Shown here: one piece after another, positions 47,481-56,144 of the stretch
Layout: each line of letters starts with the position of its first letter
Position numbering within the stretch: the stretch's first letter is position 1
Source of the DNA: Streptomyces spinosisporus
GTDB taxonomy: Bacteria; Actinomycetota; Actinomycetes; Streptomycetales; Streptomycetaceae
Direction: 5' to 3'
Assembly: GCF_022698145.1 (NCBI RefSeq)
Contig: NZ_JALDAX010000002.1
Coordinates: 496,001 to 560,000, forward strand
Length of the DNA stretch: 64,000 nucleotides
Position numbers and translations under genes: made by a program
The notes under the pieces: model-generated
Told to the model about the DNA's origin: nothing
What the model saw: only the letters and a program-made list of their open reading frames with translations
Database searches by the model: none

Positions 47481-47828
47481 TCAGCCGCCGGAGCTTCCCT
47501 TGCCGCCGCCGAAACCGCCGCGGGAGACGCCGTGCCCGCCGGAGCCGCCCGAACCGCCGGACGCCTTGCGGGGCTTGGTGAAGGAGCCGTCGTCGACCCA
47601 GGAGCCCTTCTTCTTGCCGCCGTAGTACCAGGCGCCGTGGGCGGAGCTCTTGGTGGAGGTGCAGTTCTTGTCGGAGACGACCTTGTAGCCCTTGGCGAGG
47701 TTGTAGCTGTCGCGGTCCACGCAGCGCTTGTCGGGGTCCGAGGAGCAGGCGGTGAGGGTCGCGGCGAGAAGTCCCATGCCGCCGAGCACGACCGTGCCCG
47801 AGCGAAGTTGCCGACATGCTTCCGCCAT
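47481..47828 (-). CDS. Small lipoprotein, YgiB-like (DUF1190-like)
   Basis: 115 residues from ATG 47828; an upstream in-frame ATG is unlikely. The signal peptide ends in LTACSSDPD (lipobox LTAC, Cys about 28). Then RCVDRDSYNLAKGYKVVSDKNCTS, YYGGKKKGSWVDDGSFTKP, and a Ser/Gly-rich C-terminus with HGVSRGGFGGGKGSSGG. The SRGGFG end and its place directly before an ATP-grasp YgiC-like gene resemble E. coli YgiB-YgiC. Probably attached to the outer face of the membrane. Confidence 0.75.
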   Translation of the reverse strand: MAEACRQLRSGTVVLGGMGLLAATLTACSSDPDKRCVDRDSYNLAKGYKVVSDKNCTSTKSSAHGAWYYGGKKKGSWVDDGSFTKPRKASGGSGGSGGHGVSRGGFGGGKGSSGG

Positions 47829-47965
47829 GTCCGTGTCTCCCCGTTGGTACGGCCGTGGTGGCCGGTTCGGCTGATGTGGCTGATGTGGCTGGGTCAGCCT
47901 AGGGATCGGTGAGAGCGCGCTGTGAGGGACCCCCACCCGTCGTGCGCCTCCCCTACAGTCGCTTT

Positions 47966-48820
47966 GTGATCTTTGGCATGGTGTGCGCCCTTGGTGCGGC
48001 GGTCTGTTTCGGCACCGCGACGGTGTTGCAGGCGGTCGCGGCGCGGGCGGCGGGTGCGGAAGGGGGCGCCGGCGGGGAGGCGGCGCTGCTGCTGCGGGCC
48101 GTGCGGCAGTGGCGCTATGTGGCCGGACTGGCGCTGGACGGGCTGGGGTTCCTGTTGCAGATCGTCGCCCTGCGGTCGATCCCGATCTACGCGGTCGCGG
48201 CGGCCCTCGCCTCCAGTCTGGCGGTGACCGGAGTGGTCGCGGCGCGGCTGCTGGAGGTGCGTCTGACCGGGACGGAGTGGGGTGCGGTCGGGGTGGTGTG
48301 CGCGGGGCTCGCGATGCTGGGGCTGGCGTCCGGGGCCGAGGGGGACCGCGAGGGCCCGGCGGCCCTGCCGTATGTGATGCTCGCGATCGCCGTCGTGGTG
48401 CTGCTGCTCGGGCTGTCGGGCGGGCGCTGGTCGGGGCGGGGGCGGGCGCTGGTGCTCGGGTCGGGCGCCGGTGTCGGGTTCGGGGTGGTGGAGGTGTCGG
48501 TACGGCTGATCGACTCGCTCGTGCCGTCGGAGCTGCTCACCGACGCCGCGACATACGCCCTGCTCATCGGCGGTGGCGCCGCCTTCCTGCTGCTGACCTC
48601 GGCCCTGCAGCGCGGCTCGGTCACCACGGCGACGGCAGGGATGGTGATCGGCGAGACGATCGGCCCGGCCCTGGTGGGCGTGATCTGGCTCGGCGACCGC
48701 ACCCGCGAAGGGCTGGCCTGGCTGGCCGTCGCCGGCTTCGCGATCGCCGTCGCGGGGGCACTGGCCCTGGCGCGGTTCGGGGAGGCACCGGGCACGGGAG
48801 GGGCGGATACCACGGGCTGA
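47966..48820 (+). CDS. EamA/DMT-type membrane transporter
   Basis: 284 residues from GTG 47966; ATG 47978 is also possible. Ten TM helices in two halves; first half VCALGAAVCFGTATVLQAVAARAA, second half VVEVSVRLIDSLVPSELL and MVIGETIGPALVGVIWLGDRTREG. The substrate is unknown. The last 43 codons occur again in decayed form 188 bp downstream. Confidence 0.82.
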   Translation: MIFGMVCALGAAVCFGTATVLQAVAARAAGAEGGAGGEAALLLRAVRQWRYVAGLALDGLGFLLQIVALRSIPIYAVAAALASSLAVTGVVAARLLEVRLTGTEWGAVGVVCAGLAMLGLASGAEGDREGPAALPYVMLAIAVVVLLLGLSGGRWSGRGRALVLGSGAGVGFGVVEVSVRLIDSLVPSELLTDAATYALLIGGGAAFLLLTSALQRGSVTTATAGMVIGETIGPALVGVIWLGDRTREGLAWLAVAGFAIAVAGALALARFGEAPGTGGADTTG

Positions 48821-48880
48821 GCGGCCGGAGTACTGACGGGCGAGGACGGCCGCGCCGCCGCGCACGGGTGGCTCCGTCGG

Positions 48881-49008
48881 AGGACCGCACCCGGGACGGG
48901 CTGACCTGGCTGGCCGTCGCCGGCATCGCGATCGCCGTCGCGGGGGCACTGGCGCTGGCACGGTTCGGGGAGGCGCCGAGTGCGGGTGGGGCGGATACGG
49001 CGGGCTGA
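48881..49008 (+). pseudogene. Decayed copy of the transporter 3' end
   Basis: Bases 48881-49008 align base for base, without gaps, with 48693-48820, including the stop codon, at roughly 90% identity by eye. The reading frame is kept (DRTRDGLTWLAVAGIAIAVAGALALARFGE...), but no start or upstream part is present. Probably a partial tandem duplication or the remnant of a deleted second transporter gene. Confidence 0.8.
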
Positions 49009-49065
49009 ACTGCTGAGTCTGCTGCGCGCAGGTGAGTAAGTCCTGCGAAAAAGGAAGCCCCGTGT

Positions 49066-50466
49066 TTACGGCTCAGGCATCTCCGGCAGGGCCGTGCACA
49101 AGGCGTCCAGGGTGCTTGCCCAGGCGTGGTCCGGTGGGGTGCCGTAGCCCACGACCAGGGCGTCCAGCCGCTCGACGGAGGCATCGGGGTGGCGGTAGCG
49201 GTTGAGGGCGTGCACTGCCAGGTCCTGCCAGGCGGCCGCCCTGAGCGTCGCCTGTTCGGTGCCGGGCGGCAGGCGGAGCACCACGTGGAGGCCGGCCGCG
49301 ATGCCGGTGGCGTGGACCTGCGGGGCCCGTCGGGCGAGTTCGGTCACCAGGGCGTCACGGCGGCGGCGGTAGCGCAGCCGGGCGGAGCGCACGTGGCGGT
49401 CGTAGGCGCCGGAGGTGATGAACTCGGCGAGGGTCAGCTGGTCCAGGACCCCGCACATGTCCTTGCCGCCCTTCGCCCTCGCCGCCTCCTCGACCAGCCC
49501 CGGCGGCAGCACCAGCCAGGCCAGCCTGAGGCCGGGGGCGAGGGACTTGCTGGCCGTGCCGGCGTAGACGACGTGGTCGGGGTCCAGGCCCTGGAGGGCG
49601 CCGACGGGCTGGCGGTCGTAGCGGAACTCGCCGTCGTAGTCGTCCTCGACGACCACTCCGCCGGTGCGGCGTGCCCAGTCGACGACGGCGGCGCGGCGGT
49701 CGCGGTGCAGGGTGCCGCCCATCGGGAACTGGTGGGCGGGGGTGAGCAGGACGGCCGCCTGGTCGGTCAACTCCCCCGGGTCCGTGCCCCGTTCGTCGAA
49801 GGGCAGCGGGACGGTGCGGAGTCCGGCGTCCGCCAGCAGCCTCCAGTGCACATCGAGGCCGTACGACTCCACGGCCACCGTCCGTGCGCCGCGCGCCCGC
49901 AGCACGGCGCCGAGGATCCGCAGCCCGTGCGAGATGCCGGCGCACACCAGGATGCGTTCGGGGTCGGTGCGTACGCCGCGGGCGCGGGCGAGGTAGCCGG
50001 CGAGGGCGGTGCGCAGCTCGACACGGCCGCGCGGGTCGCCGTAGTCGAAGGCCTGGTTGGGGGCGGTGGCGAGCGCGCGGCGGGCGGCCTTGAGCCACTC
50101 GGCGCGGGGGAAGGTCGCGAGGTCCGGAAGGCCGGGGATCAGGTTGTGGGCGGGGCGGCTGCGCGGGCGGGGGCGGGGTGCGGCCTCGGCCGGTGGGACG
50201 ACGGTCCGCTGCGCCACCCGGGTGCCCGCGCCCTGGCGGGCGGTGAGCCAGCCCTCCGCGACGAGGTCGGTGTAGGCCTCGGCGACGGTGTTGCGGGCGA
50301 TGCCGAGGTCGGCGGCGAGGACCCGGGAGGAGGGCAGCCGGGTGCCGGGGGCGAGCCGGCCGGTGCGCACGGCCTCGCGCAGGGCGTCGGTGAGACCCCT
50401 GCGGACCCCGGGGCCGGTCGGCTCCAGATGCAGGTCCACGCCCAAAGTGGCCCACGTTTTCGCCAT
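49066..50466 (-). CDS. MocR/GntR-type regulator with aminotransferase-like domain
   Basis: 466 residues, ATG 50466. GntR winged helix (LTDALREAVRTGRLAPGTRLPSSRVLAADLGIARNTVAEAYTDLVAEGWL, 25-74), then a fold-type I PLP domain with VEDDYDGEFRY and the PLP lysine in GTASKSLAPGLRLAW (about 310). Such regulators bind PLP and control nearby metabolism. Divergent from the AhpD/CMD operon, with 47 bp between starts, so it almost surely regulates it. Confidence 0.92.
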   Translation of the reverse strand: MAKTWATLGVDLHLEPTGPGVRRGLTDALREAVRTGRLAPGTRLPSSRVLAADLGIARNTVAEAYTDLVAEGWLTARQGAGTRVAQRTVVPPAEAAPRPRPRSRPAHNLIPGLPDLATFPRAEWLKAARRALATAPNQAFDYGDPRGRVELRTALAGYLARARGVRTDPERILVCAGISHGLRILGAVLRARGARTVAVESYGLDVHWRLLADAGLRTVPLPFDERGTDPGELTDQAAVLLTPAHQFPMGGTLHRDRRAAVVDWARRTGGVVVEDDYDGEFRYDRQPVGALQGLDPDHVVYAGTASKSLAPGLRLAWLVLPPGLVEEAARAKGGKDMCGVLDQLTLAEFITSGAYDRHVRSARLRYRRRRDALVTELARRAPQVHATGIAAGLHVVLRLPPGTEQATLRAAAWQDLAVHALNRYRHPDASVERLDALVVGYGTPPDHAWASTLDALCTALPEMPEP

Positions 50467-50513
50467 GGGAATGGACCATACCCCTGGGCTGCTCCGAACC
50501 TAGGGTCGAGAGC

Positions 50514-51011
50514 ATGACCACTGAAGAAGTCACCGAGTACGCCCCCGAGCAGCCGGCCCGGATGCGCTGGGCCGCGCTCGCCCCCGAGGTCTACAAGGCG
50601 ATGGCCCGCCTCGAGCAGGCGTCCAAGCAGGGCCTGGACCCCCGGCTGGTGGAGCTGGTGCGGCTGCGCGCCTCCGCGATCAACCACTGCGCCTTCTGTC
50701 TCGACATGCACACCAAGGACGCGCTGGCGGCGGGCGAGACCGTCCAGCGGATCGTGCATCTGAACGCGTGGGAGGAGTCGAAGCACTTCTACACGCAGAA
50801 GGAGCTCGCCGCGATCGAGCTGACGGAGGCCGTCACGGTGCTGACGGACGGCTTCGTGCCCGACGAGGTGTACGAGAAGGCCGCCAAGCACTTCGAGGAG
50901 GCCGAGCTGGCGCAGCTGATCGCCTGCATCGCGGTGATCAACGCGTGGAACCGGTTCGGCGTGACCACGCGCGCGGTGCCGGGCCACTACCAGCCGGGCG
51001 ACTTCTCATGA
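50514..51011 (+). CDS. AhpD-like carboxymuconolactone decarboxylase-family protein 1
   Basis: 165 residues, ATG 50514. The peroxidase motif HCAFCLDMH (CxxC plus His, about 58-66) is intact, as in alkylhydroperoxidase AhpD. The C-terminal part has VINAWNRFGV. It likely acts as a small redox enzyme. Its stop overlaps the ATG of a second copy. Confidence 0.88.
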   Translation: MTTEEVTEYAPEQPARMRWAALAPEVYKAMARLEQASKQGLDPRLVELVRLRASAINHCAFCLDMHTKDALAAGETVQRIVHLNAWEESKHFYTQKELAAIELTEAVTVLTDGFVPDEVYEKAAKHFEEAELAQLIACIAVINAWNRFGVTTRAVPGHYQPGDFS

Positions 51012-51454
51012 CGGCCCGCACGCAGGTGCTCGACCGCGCGGTGGGGCAGGCGATGTCCGCGGTCAGCGCCGCCGCCAAGCGGGGTCTGGGCGACCCGGCG
51101 CTCGCCGAGCTGGTGGTGATCCGCGCCTCGCAGCTCAACCACTGCGCGTTCTGCCTCGACATGCATCTCGCCGTCGCCCGGGGGCTCGGGGTGAGCGAGC
51201 GGCAGCTGGATCTGCTCGCGGCCTGGGAGGAGGCCGAGGACGCCTTCGACGAGCGGGAGCGGGCCGCGCTCGCGCTGACCGAGGCGATCACGGTGCTGAC
51301 GGACGGCTTCGTGCCCGACGAGGTGTACGAGAAGGCCGCCAAGCACTTCGACGAGGCGCGGTTGGCCCATCTCATCGCCCTGGTCGTCGCCATCAACAAC
51401 TGGAACCGGGTGATGGTCAGCCGCCGTGTGCCGCCGGGGGGTTACACACCATGA
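51008..51454 (+). CDS. AhpD-like carboxymuconolactone decarboxylase-family protein 2
   Basis: 148 residues, ATG 51008 overlapping the previous stop. The same HCAFCLDMH motif is present and AVNNWNRVMV replaces the end. A 64-bp block (51288-51351) is identical to 50833-50896 of the first gene, although flanks have diverged, suggesting gene conversion. Overlaps the next gene (ATGA). The two may form heteromers. Confidence 0.88.
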   Translation: MTARTQVLDRAVGQAMSAVSAAAKRGLGDPALAELVVIRASQLNHCAFCLDMHLAVARGLGVSERQLDLLAAWEEAEDAFDERERAALALTEAITVLTDGFVPDEVYEKAAKHFDEARLAHLIALVVAINNWNRVMVSRRVPPGGYTP

Positions 51455-52179
51455 GCAAGGTGGAGGCCTTCCGTGCGCTGCACCACGGCCGGCTGCCGGG
51501 CGACCCGCTCGTGCTGCCCGGCCCCTGGGACGCGGTCAGTGCCCGGGTGTGCGCCGAGGCCGGCTTCCCCGCACTCGCGACGCCCAGCGCCGGGATCGCC
51601 GCATCCCTCGGCCACGAGGACGGCTCGACCCCGCCCGACGAGATGTTCGCCGCGGTGGCGCGCGTCGTGCGGGCCGTGGACGTACCGGTGTCGGCGGACG
51701 TCGAGGACGGCTACGGGCTGGCGCCCAAGGAGCTGGTGGAACGGCTGCTGGAGACCGGTGCCGTGGGCTGCAATCTGGAGGACTCGCACGGGGGCGAACT
51801 CAAGGACCCGCGACAGCACGCGGACTGGCTCGCCGAGGTGCGGGCGGCGGCGGGCGACCTGCTCTTCGTGAACGCCCGGATCGACACCTTCGCACACGGC
51901 GACGGCGATCCGGAACGGGCCATCGAGCGGGCCGCGTTGTACGTCGCCGCCGGCGCCGACTGCGTCTATCCGATCGGCGCCCCGGCGGACGTACTGCCAC
52001 TGCTGCGGTCCGGCATCCAGGGGCCGGTCAACATGCACGCCCGGTTGGACGGCGAGGGCCCCTCGCTCACCGAACTCGGTGAACTCGGGGCCACGCGCAT
52101 CACGTTCGGACCGGGGCTGCTGCGCCGGTCGGCTCAGGCACTGCGAGCGACGACCGACGAACTGCGCGGGCAGCGGTGA
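51451..52179 (+). CDS. PEP mutase/isocitrate lyase-family protein
   Basis: 242 residues, ATG 51451. Beta/alpha barrel with VLPGPWDAVSARVCAEAGF, SADVEDGYG (metal/Mg2+ site), CNLEDSHGG and VNARIDTF; the loop Cys of isocitrate/methylisocitrate lyase (KKCGH) is missing. Likely a C-C lyase or phosphonopyruvate-type hydrolase acting on a small 2-oxo acid. Last gene of the operon under the MocR regulator; its TGA abuts the convergent stop as TGATCA. Confidence 0.83.
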   Translation: MSKVEAFRALHHGRLPGDPLVLPGPWDAVSARVCAEAGFPALATPSAGIAASLGHEDGSTPPDEMFAAVARVVRAVDVPVSADVEDGYGLAPKELVERLLETGAVGCNLEDSHGGELKDPRQHADWLAEVRAAAGDLLFVNARIDTFAHGDGDPERAIERAALYVAAGADCVYPIGAPADVLPLLRSGIQGPVNMHARLDGEGPSLTELGELGATRITFGPGLLRRSAQALRATTDELRGQR

Positions 52180-53154
52180 TCAGGACAGCCACGCCTTCCA
52201 GGTGGACGGGTGGCTGTCCACCCACTTCTTCGCCGCGTCCTCGGGTGTCATCTTCTGGTCGGCGATCATCAGGGAGACCTCGTTCTGGTCCTCGGTCGTC
52301 CACTTGAACTTCTTCAGGAAGGCCGCCGCCTTGCCGCCGTTCTTCGCGAAGCCGGAGTTGAGGTACTTCTGCAGCGGGGTGTGCGGATAGGCGCAGGCGA
52401 CCTTCGCCGGGTCCGCGTCGCAGCCCTCCTTGTAGGCCGGCAGCTTCACCTCGGTCATGGGGACCTTCTTGAACAGCCACTGCGGCGCGTACCAGTACGT
52501 CAGGAAGGGCTTCTTCTCCTTGGCGAACTGCTTCATCTGCGTGATCTGCGCGGCCTCGGAACCGGCGAAGACGACCTGGTAGTCGAGCTTCAGGTTCTTC
52601 ACCAGGGCCTTGTCGTTGGTGACGTAGGACGGGGAGCCGTCCATCAGCTGGCCCTTGCCGCCGCTCTCCGGGGTGCGGAAGAGCGAGGAGTACTTGTTCA
52701 GGTTCTTCCAGTTCGTGATGTCGGGGTGCTGCTTGACCAGGTAGGTCGGCACGAACCAGCCGATGTGGCCGGTCACGCCGAGGCCACCGCCGCGGGTGAT
52801 CGTCTTCTTGTCGGTGACGTACCGCTGCTCCTGCTCGGGGTGGCCCCAGTCCTCCAGGATCGCGTCGACCCGGCCCTGGCTGAGGGCGTCCCAGGCGGGC
52901 ACCTCGTCGACCTGGACGGTGTCGACGCGGTAGCCGAGCTTGTGCTCCAGCAGGTACTGGGCGACGGCGACGTTCGACTGCGCGCCGACCCAGGACTGCA
53001 CGGACAGGGTCACGGTCTTGGCGCCCTGCGCGTTGGCGAACGGCGAGGACTGCTTGGTCATGTCGGCGGCGCCGCAGCCGGTGAGGAGGGTGAGGGCGGC
53101 GGCCGTGGTGACGGCGAGGACTGTTCTGCGGCTCAGTGCTATGTCACATGTCAC
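52180..53154 (-). CDS. Glycine betaine/choline ABC transporter substrate-binding lipoprotein
   Basis: 324 residues from GTG 53154 (weak site). The signal peptide ends in the lipobox LLTGC (Cys about 26). OpuAC-type domain: VGAQSNVAVAQYLLEHKLGYRVDTV, a ligand Trp-rich area (AWLS; WYAPQWLF) and an extended VPTYLVKQHPD. Delivers the osmoprotectant to the permease. Begins 3 bp after the permease gene; the spacing and a run of three 7-bp repeats (53141-53161) lie across this junction. Confidence 0.88.
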   Translation of the reverse strand: MTCDIALSRRTVLAVTTAAALTLLTGCGAADMTKQSSPFANAQGAKTVTLSVQSWVGAQSNVAVAQYLLEHKLGYRVDTVQVDEVPAWDALSQGRVDAILEDWGHPEQEQRYVTDKKTITRGGGLGVTGHIGWFVPTYLVKQHPDITNWKNLNKYSSLFRTPESGGKGQLMDGSPSYVTNDKALVKNLKLDYQVVFAGSEAAQITQMKQFAKEKKPFLTYWYAPQWLFKKVPMTEVKLPAYKEGCDADPAKVACAYPHTPLQKYLNSGFAKNGGKAAAFLKKFKWTTEDQNEVSLMIADQKMTPEDAAKKWVDSHPSTWKAWLS

Positions 53155-53157
53155 GTG

Positions 53158-55101
53158 TCACACACCACCCTTCGTTCGGCGTTCCGTCGGCTGCGTCACC
53201 CGGTCCAGCATCAACCCCAGACACACGATCGCCGCCCCGGCCACCAGCCCGGTCGCCAGGTCGCCCTGGGCGAGGCCGAAGACGACGTCGTAGCCGAGCG
53301 CGCCTCCGCCGACCAGGCCGCCGATGATGACGACGGCGAGGACCAGGACCACGCCCTGGTTGACGGCGAGCAGCAACGCGGGCCGGGCGAGCGGGAGTTG
53401 GACCTGCCGTAGCTGCTGGGTGCTGCTCGCGCCGAGCGAGCGGGCCGATTCCAGGGCCGCCGGGTCGACCTGGCGCAGGCCCTGCGTGGTGATGCGGACG
53501 ACGGCGGGCAGCGCGTAGACGACGGCCGCGGCGACCGCGGGGGCGCGGCCCACTTCGAAGAGGGCCACGACCGGGATCAGGTACACGAACTGCGGCATGG
53601 TCTGGAAGACGTCCAGGACAGGTCGCAGCAGGCGCTCGAAGCGGTCGCTGCGGGCGGCCGCGATGCCGATCGCGAAGCCCAGGACGAGGGTGACGGCGAC
53701 GGCCGCGAGGACCTGGGAGAGCGTGTCGAGCGACGGCTTCCACACGCCGAGCACGCCGATCGCGGCCATGGCGAGGACCGCGGTGAGCGCGGTGCGCCAG
53801 GTGCCGATCAGCCAGGCCAGCGCGGCGACCAGGAGCAGGACCGCCCACCAGGGCAGCCACTGCAGTCCGCTGCGGACCGGGTCGAGGACCCAGGTGGTGA
53901 AGCGGCCCGCCCAGTCGGCGGTGCCGCCCACGACGGGCACGCCCGAGTACAGGTGGGCGGTCATCCAGTCGACGGCGCGGTTGACGGGGTCGGCGAGGTT
54001 CACGGTCCAGGAGTCGGGCCAGTCGAGGCGTCCGGCCAGCCGTCCGGCGAGCGCCACGGCGACGGCGGCGACGGCCGCGTAGAGCCAGACGAGCCGGCTT
54101 TGGGGCTCCTCGCCGGCGTGCTCGCCGGCGGCGGCGGTGATGCGGTCCAGGACGACGGCCAGCAGCACGATCGGGATGCCGGCTTCGAGGGCCGCGCCCA
54201 CGTCGACGGAGGCCAGCGCCTGGTAGACGCGGTCACCGAGGCCGCCCGCGCCGATGACGGAGGCGATGACGGCCATCGACAGGGCCATCATGATCGTCTG
54301 GTTGAGGCCGAGCAGGAGTTCCTTGCGGGCCAGCGGGATGCGGGCGGTCAGCAGCCGCTGGGGTGCGGTGGCGCCGAGCGACTCGACCGCCTCCAGGACC
54401 TCCTTGTCGGCGCCGCGCAGGCCGAGGGCGGTGAGGCGGGCCATGGGCGGGGCGGCGTAGACGACGGTGGCGAGGACGGCCGCGGGCACGCCGATGCCGA
54501 AGATCAGCACCACGGGCAGCAGATACGCGAAGGCCGGCAGCACCTGCATGGTGTCCAGGACCGGGCGCAGGGCCCGGTGGAAGCGGTCGGAGAGTCCGGC
54601 GGCGAGGCCGAGCACGAGGCCCACGAGTACCGACACGAGCACGGCGACGACCATGAGCGCGAGCGTCTGCATGGTGGGCACCCACATGCCGAGCAGCCCG
54701 CAGGCCAGGAACGCCACGGCCGTGCCGGCGGCGAGCCGCACCCCGGCGACCCGCCAGGCGACGAGGGCCCCGATGGCCGTGACTCCGGCCCAGCCGACGG
54801 CGAGCAGCAGCAGATACACGGCGCGTACGCAGAGGACGACCGCGTTGCTGATGTAGCCGAAGAAGTACAGGAACAGCGGGTGGCTGTCGCGGTTGTCGAT
54901 GATCCAGTCGCTGGCGTCGGCGAGCGGCTGGGACACGTCGACGGTGAGGGCGTGCGGCCAGCTCCCGCTCGCCCAGCGGGCGTCGGCGAGGGGCACGAGA
55001 ACGGCCGCGAGGAGTGCGAGCAGCAGCAGCTTCTGCGCGGCGCGGTGTTTCAGCACGCCGGGCAGTCCGGCGCGCGGGGCGGATGCGGTGACCGTCGCCA
55101 T
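53158..55101 (-). CDS. Fused two-domain ABC permease, ProW/OpuAB type
   Basis: 647 residues, ATG 55101. It contains two BPD-type permease domains (each with the EAA-like loop: EAVESLGATAPQRLLTARIPLARKELLLGLNQ at about 240-270 and ESARSLGASSTQQLRQVQLPLARPALLLAVNQ near 560), so both halves of the channel are in one chain. About 12 TM segments. Overlaps the ATPase stop by one base. Confidence 0.88.
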   Translation of the reverse strand: MATVTASAPRAGLPGVLKHRAAQKLLLLALLAAVLVPLADARWASGSWPHALTVDVSQPLADASDWIIDNRDSHPLFLYFFGYISNAVVLCVRAVYLLLLAVGWAGVTAIGALVAWRVAGVRLAAGTAVAFLACGLLGMWVPTMQTLALMVVAVLVSVLVGLVLGLAAGLSDRFHRALRPVLDTMQVLPAFAYLLPVVLIFGIGVPAAVLATVVYAAPPMARLTALGLRGADKEVLEAVESLGATAPQRLLTARIPLARKELLLGLNQTIMMALSMAVIASVIGAGGLGDRVYQALASVDVGAALEAGIPIVLLAVVLDRITAAAGEHAGEEPQSRLVWLYAAVAAVAVALAGRLAGRLDWPDSWTVNLADPVNRAVDWMTAHLYSGVPVVGGTADWAGRFTTWVLDPVRSGLQWLPWWAVLLLVAALAWLIGTWRTALTAVLAMAAIGVLGVWKPSLDTLSQVLAAVAVTLVLGFAIGIAAARSDRFERLLRPVLDVFQTMPQFVYLIPVVALFEVGRAPAVAAAVVYALPAVVRITTQGLRQVDPAALESARSLGASSTQQLRQVQLPLARPALLLAVNQGVVLVLAVVIIGGLVGGGALGYDVVFGLAQGDLATGLVAGAAIVCLGLMLDRVTQPTERRTKGGV

Positions 55102-56144
55102 CAGACGGCCTCCTTCTGCGGCTCCGTTCCCGCCACCACCCCGAGGAGGCGCTCGTGGTCGACGACGCCGAGGCAGCGGCCGTCCTCCACGACGCAGGCG
55201 GGCTTGCCGCTGCGGGCGACGACCTTGATCGCGTCGGCGACGACCTCGCCGGGGTCGAGGGCGCCGGGGTGCTCGGTGCCGTCGCAGCCGCCGGGCCGCA
55301 TGGCCGTGCGGACCGTCATGACCTGTTCGCGCGCCACGTCCCGGACGAACTCGCGGACGTAGTCGTCGGCGGGGTGGGCGACGATCTCCTCCGGGGTGCC
55401 GAGCTGCACCACGCGGCCGTCGCGCATCAGGGCGATACGGTCGCCCAGCTTCAGCGCCTCGGACAGGTCGTGGGTGATGAAGACCATCGTGCGGCCCTCC
55501 TCGCGGTGCAGGCGCACGACCTCCTCCTGCATGTCCCGCCGGATCAGCGGGTCGAGCGCGCTGAACGGCTCGTCGAAGAGCAGGACCTCGGGGTCGACCG
55601 CGAGCGCCCGGGCCAGGCCCACGCGCTGGCGCTGGCCGCCGGAGAGCTGGGCGGGGCGCCGCTGTTCCATGCCGTCCAGGCCGACCTTGGCGACGAACTC
55701 CTGGGCGCGGGCGCGCCGTTCGGACTTGCCGACGCCCTGGATCTCCAGGCCGTAGGCGACGTTGTCGATGACGGTGCGGTGCGGGAGCAGGCCGAAGTGC
55801 TGGAAGACCATCGCGGCGCGGTGCCGGCGCAGTTCGCGCAGCCGGGCCTTGTCCATGGCGCGGACGTCCTCGCCGTCGATGACGATGCTGCCCGCGGTCG
55901 GCTCGATCAGCCGGGTCAGACAGCGCACGAGGGTGGACTTGCCCGAGCCGGACAGGCCCATCACCACGAACACCTCGCCCTTGTGGACGTCGAAGGAGAC
56001 GTCATGGACGGCGGCCGTGCAGCCGGTGCGCGAGCGCAGTTCGGCGGGCTCCAGTGCCGTCAGCTCGGGATCGCCCGGAACGCGCTCGGCCTTCGGTCCG
56101 AACACCTTCCACAGCCCCTCCACGGAGAAGACCGGGGTACTCAT
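55101..56144 (-). CDS. Glycine betaine/choline ABC transporter ATPase, with CBS-like C-terminal
   Basis: 347 residues from ATG 56144 (GTG 56147 possible). Walker [10 protein letters not shown] (about 64-72), signature [15 protein letters not shown], Walker [13 protein letters not shown], His in ITHD. After about residue 255 comes a short CBS-like regulatory part as in OpuAA/ProV, which senses ionic strength. Its start overlaps the dehydrogenase stop (TGATG). Confidence 0.9.
   Translation of the reverse strand: MSTPVFSVEGLWKVFGPKAERVPGDPELTALEPAELRSRTGCTAAVHDVSFDVHKGEVFVVMGLSGSGKSTLVRCLTRLIEPTAGSIVIDGEDVRAMDKARLRELRRHRAAMVFQHFGLLPHRTVIDNVAYGLEIQGVGKSERRARAQEFVAKVGLDGMEQRRPAQLSGGQRQRVGLARALAVDPEVLLFDEPFSALDPLIRRDMQEEVVRLHREEGRTMVFITHDLSEALKLGDRIALMRDGRVVQLGTPEEIVAHPADDYVREFVRDVAREQVMTVRTAMRPGGCDGTEHPGALDPGEVVADAIKVVARSGKPACVVEDGRCLGVVDHERLLGVVAGTEPQKEAV

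Noticed and set aside
48881..49008. Independent small membrane protein gene
   Set aside because: It has no plausible start and is an evident decayed copy of the neighbouring gene's 3' end.
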